Shown: positions 1 through 5,131 of the stretch, piece by piece
Layout: every line of letters starts with the position of its first letter
Position numbering within the stretch: position 1 is the stretch's first letter
NCBI GenBank assembly: GCA_037443085.1
Contig: JBBIPA010000063.1
Location: 1-9,716 of the forward strand
Length of the DNA: 9,716 nt
Reading direction: 5' to 3'
From: JBBIPA01 sp037443085
GTDB lineage: Bacteria; Chloroflexota; Dehalococcoidia; GIF9; UBA5629
Made by a program: the position numbers and the translations under genes
The notes under the pieces: generated by a model
Seen by the model: only the letters and a program-made list of their open reading frames with translations
Database searches by the model: none
Told to the model about the DNA's origin: nothing

Positions 1-103
1 ATGTTTCGTCCTGTTTGCTATTTTCAGGATGAGCGCTAACCATATGACCACCTAAAGCTCGATAAGATTTAAATTTTCGGTCACATACTTTACAGGTGTA
101 CAT
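1..103 (-). CDS. C2H2 zinc-finger protein, N-terminal part (runs off window)
   Basis: The ATG at 103-101 is preceded by GAGGGAGAAAA, a good Shine-Dalgarno sequence. The 34 visible residues begin MYTCKVCDRKFKSYRALGGH and hold one complete C2H2 finger: C4-x2-C7-x12-H20-x4-H25, with the hydrophobic Phe and Leu of the finger core at 11 and 17. The 'ALGGH' helix resembles the QALGGH type best known from plants; single-finger proteins of this kind also occur in prokaryotes and their viruses. A role as a small DNA-binding regulator is inference. The gene continues past base 1, so its length and any further domains are unknown. It lies beyond the terminator that closes the upstream operon and has its own repeat-rich leader, so it is probably expressed separately. 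The finger itself is certain from the residues; the function is not. Confidence 0.8.
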   Translation of the reverse strand, partial: MYTCKVCDRKFKSYRALGGHMVSAHPENSKQDET

Positions 104-133
104 TTTTCTCCCTCAGCAGTATCTGCTCAGCAA

Positions 134-180
134 TATTCGCTCAGCGAATACCAGCAGCGAATACCCCATAAGCGAATACC
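134..180. repeat. Short direct and inverted repeats in the zinc-finger gene leader
   Basis: AGCGAATACC occurs three times (143-152, 156-165, 171-180), starts 13 and 15 bases apart. The first copy is also half of a near-perfect dyad, TATTCGCT-C-AGCGAATA (134-150). Related CTCAGC and GCAGTATCTGC sequences continue to about 114. The cluster lies 31 bases upstream of the C2H2 gene start, as expected for an operator or leader control element. No promoter could be assigned with confidence. Confidence 0.55.
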
Positions 181-209
181 CCAATCATATTTTTACAATC
201 GCTTTCCAG

Positions 210-230
210 CCCTCCCTGGAGGGTCACCCT
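210..230. promoter_or_regulatory. Possible operator dyad or leader hairpin
   Basis: Two overlapping inverted repeats are visible: CCCTC-CCTG-GAGGG (210-223) and AGGGT-C-ACCCT (220-230). On the minus strand a TATAGTATAG sequence, which could serve as a -10 element, lies just upstream (232-241). I could not find a convincing -35 partner. A repressor site or 5' UTR hairpin for the C2H2 gene is possible, but this is weak. Confidence 0.25.
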
Positions 231-242
231 CTATACTATACC

Positions 243-284
243 TAAAAATAAAGCCTGAGAGCCGGCAAATGCCGGTCGGCTCCC
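243..284 (-). terminator. Rho-independent terminator of the operon
   Basis: About 40 bases after the stop of the AAA ATPase gene the minus strand can form an 8-bp stem (259-266 with 275-282, one G-U pair); an alternative inner stem, CCGGC-AAAT-GCCGG (262-275), competes with it. After a short spacer comes TTTATTTTT (251-243). The T-tract is a little offset from the stem, so termination may be incomplete. The position at the end of a long co-directional gene run supports the call. Confidence 0.6.
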
Positions 285-322
285 AAGCTTTAACCTTATT
301 CTAAATCCTATCCTCATCGATG

Positions 323-1252
323 TCAAAATCTCAACCTATCCGCAGAATACTTCGTCAGCACCTCCAGTATGTTATCCACTTGCTCCTTCGTTGTGGCTAG
401 CCTGGCTATTCTGACTGCTTCTCTGGGATCGGCAAAACGCTGCGGCAGTGCCCACACTTTCTCCGCAATGTAATTAGCCAATTCGCTGTCAACATTTTCT
501 CTCTTGACCAGCAAATTGACAGCCACCTGCAAGAAGCTAGCTTTATCATAGGGCTTGAAATGCAGTACCATGAACCGAGACAGTAGCTCCACAGGCATCC
601 TGGTGGTGTTGGAAGCAGCAAACACTTTGGTGTTCAGCTTTACCTCACGGCGTTTGCCTATCTTGGTCTCGGCCACAATGCCGGTCTGCATCAGGGAGAG
701 CAGCACCGCGATGTCCTTGGGGCCAATGCGATCAACTTCATCCACCAGCAGAATCTCCGGCTCAGCGTCAAAGAGTAAATCAGCAATGCCAGCTTTGGTA
801 GCCTGTGAGCCCAGAATATAAGGCGCTCCACAGCGAGATAGCTCCAGCAGAAACATGGTTTTGGCTGAGCTGGGCACGCCGGTAAACAACAGATGCACCG
901 GCTTGTCACTGATTAATATCTGCCTGACCAGTGATTTAATGTCCTCATAACCTTCGATGACATCAAAGAGGTCAGCGGGCAATTCCAGGGGGCGACATCT
1001 TTGAGCTTCGCCTCCGCCTTGCTGAGCCAAAGCCAGATCTGTCCTGCCCTTTTCCGAGAGGCGATAGCCGGTGTAGGAATTGGATTTGAAGATGTTGTCC
1101 AGATAACCATTCTTGAACAGGCGGTTTAAGGTAGCTGACCAGATTCTGACATGACGCCAGGACCAGCCTATGCTAAACTCGCTGGCGCTCATGTCATGAG
1201 TGTCTTCAAATTTAGCTATCTCGCGTAAAAGTATAAGGTCCCCTTGTTTCAT
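323..1252 (-). CDS. Winged-helix / RuvB-like AAA+ ATPase
   Basis: This 309-residue protein has an N-terminal helix-turn-helix-like part (about 1-75) joined to an AAA+ module (about 90-300). Visible motifs are a Walker A variant, GVPSSAKT (125-132, K131), in which Ala replaces the usual Gly before Lys; Walker B ILLVDEVD (167-174); sensor 1 at AASN (212-215); an arginine-finger candidate R226 in LLSRF; and a sensor 2 candidate R277 in DPREAVRIAR. The spacing resembles RuvB, the Holliday-junction branch-migration motor, but here the winged helix is at the N-terminus rather than the C-terminus. A DNA motor or remodeller in phage recombination is inferred. The start is fixed by GGGAGGTGAACT directly before ATG. 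It is the last gene before the terminator. A MoxR-like role is an alternative. Confidence 0.8.
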   Translation of the reverse strand: MKQGDLILLREIAKFEDTHDMSASEFSIGWSWRHVRIWSATLNRLFKNGYLDNIFKSNSYTGYRLSEKGRTDLALAQQGGGEAQRCRPLELPADLFDVIEGYEDIKSLVRQILISDKPVHLLFTGVPSSAKTMFLLELSRCGAPYILGSQATKAGIADLLFDAEPEILLVDEVDRIGPKDIAVLLSLMQTGIVAETKIGKRREVKLNTKVFAASNTTRMPVELLSRFMVLHFKPYDKASFLQVAVNLLVKRENVDSELANYIAEKVWALPQRFADPREAVRIARLATTKEQVDNILEVLTKYSADRLRF

Positions 1253-1278
1253 AGTTCACCTCCCTAGAATACACGTGG

Positions 1279-1500
1279 CTAAGAATCACCAAAGTATTCG
1301 CGCAAGAAATTGTATACACGCCGCTTCTCTGCTTCCGAAGCAGCTTGTACTATAGCATACACGTTTAGCCATCCGGTCTCATGGTCCCAGTAGTTCTTCT
1401 TCACAACAGGACTTTTGGCATATCCCGCCCGTTGCCTTTGCACAACATATTCGAGTTTCTTATCTATCAAAACTTGTTGCTCTTTAGTTATTCTTGCCAT
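1279..1500 (-). CDS. Small hypothetical protein (73 aa)
   Basis: I do not recognise this protein. It is basic and apparently mostly helical, with many Lys/Arg in the first 35 residues, a central YWDHETGWLNVYA stretch and a helical C-terminus ending in REYFGDS. There is no signal peptide or membrane segment. The ATG is preceded by GAGGTTGCAAG, a usable Shine-Dalgarno sequence. The gene lies 26 bases upstream of the AAA ATPase gene on the same strand, so the two are probably co-transcribed. Its own leader (1501-1782) contains the shorter of the two pentamer arrays. Confidence 0.65.
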   Translation of the reverse strand: MARITKEQQVLIDKKLEYVVQRQRAGYAKSPVVKKNYWDHETGWLNVYAIVQAASEAEKRRVYNFLREYFGDS

Positions 1501-1595
1501 CTTGCAACCTCACATAACTAGACTATTCTTCCGTAGAAGTCTTTTTTAAAACATCACGGAAAATGCCTATAAACATAGATTTACATAACATTTTG

Positions 1596-1783
1596 CACGA
1601 CCCTACTGCTCGACTCCGACTCAGGCCAATACATTACACTCCACATCTCGGCTTCACCACAAGGCAATACATACCAACTCGAAGCATTTCAATACTCGAC
1701 TCCAACGCACTTCTTGCCACTCCAATTCACTCCTCGGCTCCAACCCAGTCCAAAACACCACACTGCACACCAGCCCTCATCTT
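1596..1783 (-). repeat. Pentamer/8-mer repeat array A (non-coding)
   Basis: Read on the plus strand, the stretch is a run of pentamers CANNN interrupted by the 8-nt box CTCG(A/G)CT(T/C). Boxes start at 1609, 1647, 1695, 1733 and, as a degenerate CTCATCTT, at 1776. Box spacings are 38, 48, 38 and 43, each 8 plus a multiple of 5; between boxes I count 27 pentamers, of which about 24 begin with CA. In the transcript sense this reads as NNNTG pentamers and RAGYCGAG boxes: G-rich and C-poor. It begins at the stop codon of the RAMP-like gene (the last box overlaps it) and ends about 100 bases before the next start codon. A period of 5 broken by 8 cannot hold a codon frame, so it is not coding. The remaining leader (1501-1595) is AT-richer and shows nothing else firm. 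Confidence 0.85.
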
Positions 1784-2526
1784 CAAACCGCTACGCAGCC
1801 GGTCTTGGGAAAGCCCATAGAGAGATATTCTTCTTCGCCTATTTCAGCTAGTTCCAACACTTGATACCTGCCCCAGCCTAGACCTCTATCCTGCCCCATG
1901 CCCCTAATGTTCCCACCATACTCAAACAAGGCCCTCAGTAGCTCAATCGTTATAACACCATCATTAAGAGACTTGAGATAGAAGGTCATGTTTGGCTTGT
2001 CCAGGTATTCAACAATTTTGACTGCTGTCCGTCGCCCTTCGCCTTTGATGAATATCGAGATAGGCTTAATCTCTTCTCCATCTGGTTTATCAGCGCGTTC
2101 GCCATCCATGAAGAGCGGTATCATCTCCGGCTGAACCCACACCCTGTCAGCTACCGCGGCTTTAAGCCCTTTCACATTTAGAAAATTCTTGGACAGAACA
2201 GCAGTGCAATCCTTCAAATGCGCCAGAATAGACCTGGCTTCGTAAACAGGCCCACTGCCATCCCGCTTAAAGGTGGTGGTAATAGCTGCTTGCTGGCTCT
2301 CCACAGGCTCAAATATCTCTGCCTCAACCGCCTTTGCCAACTTATCCAGCGGAGTAGCATCTTCAGGCGGCCGTTCCGGCGCTCGCGCCTCGAGAAAGTC
2401 AAGCAGTTTGCTCGGGTCTTTGGGTATACCAGCAGCAAACTTGGTGGCGAATTTAATTTTCACCCTGTAGTATCTGAACATTTGCGCCAGCAGTTTGTTT
2501 AGGTCAATTGTTTCACCTTTTCTCAT
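1783..2526 (-). CDS. RAMP-like phage protein of unknown function
   Basis: The protein has 247 residues. The start follows AAGAAGGAGAAACGC, a strong Shine-Dalgarno sequence. Visible parts are a basic beta-like N-terminus (MFRYYRVKIKFATKF, 16-30), an acidic/proline-rich link (about 47-65), a central KRDGSGPVYEARSI segment (87-100) followed by a helix, a probable beta-rich second half (about 128-185) and a C-terminal Gly-rich stretch, GGNIRGMGQDRGLGWGR (204-220), then a final beta strand. Gly-rich loops followed by a strand near the C-terminus are typical of RAMP/ferredoxin-like RNA-binding proteins such as Cas6 and Cas7. Similar-looking proteins occur as hypotheticals in phage early regions. 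The RAMP assignment is inference from motif and layout only; no catalytic residues can be named. The gene is flanked on both sides by the pentamer arrays. Confidence 0.7.
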   Translation of the reverse strand: MRKGETIDLNKLLAQMFRYYRVKIKFATKFAAGIPKDPSKLLDFLEARAPERPPEDATPLDKLAKAVEAEIFEPVESQQAAITTTFKRDGSGPVYEARSILAHLKDCTAVLSKNFLNVKGLKAAVADRVWVQPEMIPLFMDGERADKPDGEEIKPISIFIKGEGRRTAVKIVEYLDKPNMTFYLKSLNDGVITIELLRALFEYGGNIRGMGQDRGLGWGRYQVLELAEIGEEEYLSMGFPKTGCVAV

Positions 2527-2552
2527 GCGTTTCTCCTTCTTATATTTGTAAA

Positions 2553-3022
2553 CAATTCAAACCATTCCACTCCAACCCAACTCATCCCTCGGCTTCACCA
2601 CAATCCTCGACTTCAAACCACCTCACCACATCTCACCCCAAGCCTCGACTCCAACACAGCTCATTCCACACCACAACGCAACATCTCACATCACATCTCA
2701 ACTTCACGTCAAGTCACGAAGGACACTCCTCGACTTCAAGCCACACCACATCACAACACTGAGTCCCAATCCAAACCTCGGCTCCATCGCAACTCATCTC
2801 ACGCCATACCTCGGCTTGATTACATTTCACATCACTTCAAGCCACCCCTCGGCTCCAACCCATCTCGCCACACCCCAAATCGCTCCTCGACTTCATCACA
2901 GCTCATCCCACACCTCAGCGCAACATCTCACACCACATCTCAACTTCACACCACAACACGACACACCACTGCTCGACTCCAAGCCACATCACCACACCGC
3001 ACTCCAAATCACCCCTCGCCTT
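2553..3022 (-). repeat. Pentamer/8-mer repeat array B (non-coding)
   Basis: It has the same grammar as array A. Twelve 8-nt boxes (CTCGRCTY, two as CTCAACTT, one as CTCGCCTT) start at 2588, 2606, 2644, 2697, 2729, 2777, 2810, 2848, 2886, 2939, 2972 and 3015. The spacings are 18, 38, 53, 32, 48, 33, 38, 38, 53, 33 and 43: all 8+5n except 32, which is one base short. The stretches between are pentamers, about nine in ten starting with CA. There is also a higher-order duplication: boxes 2606, 2644, 2697 and 2729 recur at 2848, 2886, 2939 and 2972, offset 242-243 bases. The array fills the gap between the J-protein stop and the leader of the RAMP-like gene. In the transcript sense it is G/T/A-rich and C-poor. 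Plus-strand open frames rich in His, Ser and Thr across it are artefacts of base composition. Confidence 0.88.
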
Positions 3023-3023
3023 C

Positions 3024-3359
3024 TTACCACCCTCTTTCTCTCTTGATCATCTCATAACTCGTCAGCACCAGCTGCAGCAGAAAAGCAGTGCCCTCCACCC
3101 CACCAGTGTCAGGATGTAGCCTTCGCAACAAATCTCGATATCTCTTTTTAATCTCCTCATCACTGGCTGATCGGTCCAAGCCCAGCGCCATATAGGGATC
3201 AAAACCAGCTTTCTGTTCCATCATACTCCGAAGCTGGGCAAAATCAAGACCCATGGACTTCATCAGCTCAGAAAGCTGGTCGTTGAGGAAGGCTGGCATC
3301 TCTTCCTGGATGATGTCCATAATCCGCTGATACATTCGAAATATCCGGTACTGATTCAT
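3024..3359 (-). CDS. J-domain protein (DnaJ-like co-chaperone)
   Basis: This 111-residue protein has an N-terminal helical part of about 52 residues, rich in Met, Gln and Leu, and a C-terminal J domain. The J domain shows DPYMALGL (54-61), helix II EEIKKRYRDLLRRL (68-81), the diagnostic HPD loop (82-84) and helix III ending at the C-terminus; helix IV and the Gly/Phe and zinc domains of DnaJ are absent. J domains stimulate the ATPase of Hsp70/DnaK through HPD. In phage lambda, host DnaJ and DnaK free the helicase from the P loader; a J-protein encoded near an initiator and loader may do this for its own complex (inference). The start overlaps the previous stop as ATGA. Array B starts just after its stop codon. 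Confidence 0.85.
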   Translation of the reverse strand: MNQYRIFRMYQRIMDIIQEEMPAFLNDQLSELMKSMGLDFAQLRSMMEQKAGFDPYMALGLDRSASDEEIKKRYRDLLRRLHPDTGGVEGTAFLLQLVLTSYEMIKRERGW

Positions 3360-3616
3360 TCTTCACCCTTCGCCCAGGCCACCCATCTCTCCAGTTTCTC
3401 CTTTCCAGCCTCAACATCGAGCCAGTAATCTTCCTGCCAGCTCTCTACTTCCCGGAGCGCATTGTCCAGGTCATTGCACGCAAACAAAAGCAACGCATGC
3501 TTATCGTCATCCTCAAGGCCGCGCCACCTTTGTTTTAAATCCTCCAATTGGCGATGCGCCTCCGATATCCGCTCAAGCGCCCATTTAACATTAGCTAGTT
3601 CCACTGATATTTCCAT
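3356..3616 (-). CDS. Small helical hypothetical protein (86 aa)
   Basis: I do not recognise this protein. It is acidic, rich in Glu, Leu and Trp, and appears to be two or three long helices with heptad-like spacing (LANVKWALERISEAHRQLED, 7-26; then about 40-83). There are no cysteines, signal peptide or membrane segments. GGAGGCATAA before the ATG is a strong ribosome site; the gene follows the nucleotidyltransferase by 10 bases and overlaps the J-protein start by 4 bases, so translation of the two is probably coupled. It could be an adaptor or partner of the J-protein, but that rests only on position. Confidence 0.7.
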   Translation of the reverse strand: MEISVELANVKWALERISEAHRQLEDLKQRWRGLEDDDKHALLLFACNDLDNALREVESWQEDYWLDVEAGKEKLERWVAWAKGEE

Positions 3617-3626
3617 TTATGCCTCC

Positions 3627-4142
3627 TTATAGCCTCTCCCATGGCTCCTTGTAAGGGAGTCCAACAAACTCAAACACATCACGTTCTGAGCGACAAACAA
3701 TTTCACCTGTAGGAGTGGCAAAGCCCCGACCATAAGCCTTTAAGTGCCAGCCCTTTCTTATTGCCGCCATGGCGATGCGCCTGTTGGTCTCAACGCCGCC
3801 GGTTCTGACAACCAGGGCAACAGGCCAGCATTCAAAGTCTGTACTGAAGATGTCAACTCCGATACCGCTGGAGAGGTGCGCCATGAGCTTATTCTTCGGT
3901 CCGAAAACCCGTCTACCCCGACTATTCCGGCGGAAGCCCAATACTCTCTGGACAACCAAGGCGCCTACCTCCCGCTCAAGCTGGTCAACGCCATTAACAT
4001 ACTTAGGGATAACCAATAATTCGATGTCACCGACTTCAGGCTTTCGACGTCGGATTGAGCCGGCTATTTCGATGCGTTGACAGGCAGACTCAAGCAAAGT
4101 CTTAAGCTCCTCAGCTATGGCTCTTGCTTTTTCTAACTCCAT
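3627..4142 (-). CDS. Minimal family X polymerase-like nucleotidyltransferase
   Basis: This 171-residue protein matches the palm and thumb parts of family X DNA polymerases. The palm signature GSIRRRKPEVGDIELLV (28-44) supplies Gly-Ser and two metal ligands, D39 and E41; the third acidic residue is D97 in GVDIF. The thumb-like segment TGGVETNRRIAMAAIRKGW (114-132) with LKAYG, and the closing FVGLPYKEPWER (159-170), are typical of bacterial PolX and Pol beta-like enzymes. The N-terminal 8-kDa/HhH domains and the PHP exonuclease of full bacterial PolX (about 570 residues) are missing. The second ligand is Glu where polymerases usually have Asp. Gap filling or end addition during phage DNA repair is inferred; a non-polymerase nucleotidyltransferase is possible. 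GAAGGAGACATAA precedes the ATG, which abuts the previous stop codon. Confidence 0.82.
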   Translation of the reverse strand: MELEKARAIAEELKTLLESACQRIEIAGSIRRRKPEVGDIELLVIPKYVNGVDQLEREVGALVVQRVLGFRRNSRGRRVFGPKNKLMAHLSSGIGVDIFSTDFECWPVALVVRTGGVETNRRIAMAAIRKGWHLKAYGRGFATPTGEIVCRSERDVFEFVGLPYKEPWERL

Positions 4143-4349
4143 TTATGTCTCCTTCAGCTTATCTATCTCCCTCAGCCATCGCCTGACACGTTGAGAATGG
4201 CAGGGAGTCTTTTGCCTGTCGCAACTGAGCCTCCCACCGATCCACTTGCCATGCGAGCAATAGCTGCACACCACCATCACCTTGAGTCCAAGCTCGATTT
4301 CTCTTATTCTGTTTTCTCTTTTCTTTGACAGTCGTGTTTTCGCTGACAT
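4143..4349 (-). CDS. Small four-cysteine (zinc-binding) protein
   Basis: With the start at the second in-frame Met (ATG 4349) the product has 68 residues and begins two bases after the helicase-loader stop; the upstream Met would overlap that gene by 49 bases. A basic N-terminal half (many Lys/Arg, 1-20) is followed by C28-x2-C31, C43 and C50, probably one zinc site, and then a basic helix (HSQRVRRWLREIDKLKE). Nucleic-acid or protein binding is likely, but I recognise no family. The ribosome site AGGATAGG is moderate and lies inside the end of the upstream gene, so coupling to loader translation is plausible. Confidence 0.62.
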   Translation of the reverse strand: MSAKTRLSKKRENRIREIELGLKVMVVCSYCSHGKWIGGRLSCDRQKTPCHSQRVRRWLREIDKLKET

Positions 4350-4351
4350 CG

Positions 4352-5131
4352 CTATCTGCCTATCCTGTAGCTTTTGGCGCCATTGAAAACACAAAGGCAA
4401 AACCGAAGGTCGCCAAACCTGTCCTCCAGCCTGGGCGACTTGGCTTTAATTTCTTCGAGCGTGTTGTTGGTGGTGATATGTGTCCATAGCTGGTTCTGCA
4501 TCCGGTAGTCCAGCAGCTGCTCCAGACGTTCCAGCTTCCAATCGGTGAGCTGTCTCATATCCAGATCGTCAAGCAGCAGCATATCGCTGGCAGCTATCTC
4601 AATAAATTTGGCTTCAATGGTATTGTCTTTGATGCCAGCCTGAAGCCAGTAAAACAACTGATTCATGGTAAATTTTCTCACCGGTTTCTCTTTCTGGCAG
4701 CGGCCGTTGTAGATGGCATTGAGCAGATGAGTTTTACCGCAGCCGTGAGCTCCAAAGTGAATAAAGAATCGTGGCCCTGTTTCATTGGCGAAATTCAGCG
4801 CAGTAGTCAGAACACGTTTCAGGTCACTTTTGCCACATTTGAACGTCTCGAAGGTCTGGCTCTGGGATAACGTCTCGTGTCTTGCTATATTCCAATTCTC
4901 TCGATAACATCCTTTCGTAGGGCAGGCAATGACTTTCGAGTAAATTGGACGACCAATTTCATCCCAGGGATGGATGAAACCAGCTCCGTGGCAAACTTCA
5001 CAATGAGGATTAACCAGAGGCGAATTTAGAAGCTCCTGGCAAATGCTGCACTCAGGATTGCCACAACCTCTAGGGTGAAGCTGCTGATTCTGCCTCGAGT
5101 TGCTGCTTGCGACGTTTGTACTCTTCCCCAT
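4352..5131 (-). CDS. DnaC/IstB-like helicase loader ATPase
   Basis: This 259-residue AAA+ protein has a cysteine-rich N-terminal part (C23, C28, C31; C44-x2-C47; C70-x4-C75), which looks like a zinc-binding module. The ATPase core has Walker A GAHGCGKT (127-134), Walker B MLLLDDLD (184-191), sensor 1 around TTNN (220-223) and an arginine-finger candidate R238 in PRLEDRFGD. This is the DnaC/DnaI layout, in which the loader opens or delivers the replicative helicase at the origin. It lies directly after the initiator gene, as P follows O in lambda. The start is supported by TGAGGAGCACT before ATG 5131 even though it overlaps the initiator by 62 bases; no good downstream start exists. A transposase helper (IstB) is the alternative, but no transposase is nearby. 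Confidence 0.88.
   Translation of the reverse strand: MGKSTNVASSNSRQNQQLHPRGCGNPECSICQELLNSPLVNPHCEVCHGAGFIHPWDEIGRPIYSKVIACPTKGCYRENWNIARHETLSQSQTFETFKCGKSDLKRVLTTALNFANETGPRFFIHFGAHGCGKTHLLNAIYNGRCQKEKPVRKFTMNQLFYWLQAGIKDNTIEAKFIEIAASDMLLLDDLDMRQLTDWKLERLEQLLDYRMQNQLWTHITTNNTLEEIKAKSPRLEDRFGDLRFCLCVFNGAKSYRIGR

Noticed and set aside
1520..1547. Plus-strand hairpin followed by T6, resembling a terminator
   Set aside because: The 8-bp stem has a 2-nt bulge and no plus-strand gene precedes it. On the minus strand it has no T-tract downstream. It may be only leader structure of the 73-residue gene.
1609..3022. CRISPR array
   Set aside because: The recurring box is only 8 nt, spacing ranges from 18 to 53, and the intervals are themselves runs of CANNN pentamers rather than unique spacers. 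No cas genes are present.
2508..3046. Plus-strand open frames (2508-2762, 2816-3046) giving His/Ser/Thr/Pro-rich peptides
   Set aside because: They lie on array B, whose 5- and 8-nt steps do not keep a codon frame. The peptides reflect C/A/T-rich composition, lack ribosome sites, and oppose every other gene.
3744..4080. Plus-strand open frames opposite the nucleotidyltransferase gene
   Set aside because: The minus strand encodes a clear family X signature over this interval, and the plus-strand peptides show no family features.
4352..5131. IstB of an IS21-type insertion sequence
   Set aside because: No IstA transposase or terminal inverted repeats are visible, and the gene follows a replication initiator, which favours the helicase-loader role.
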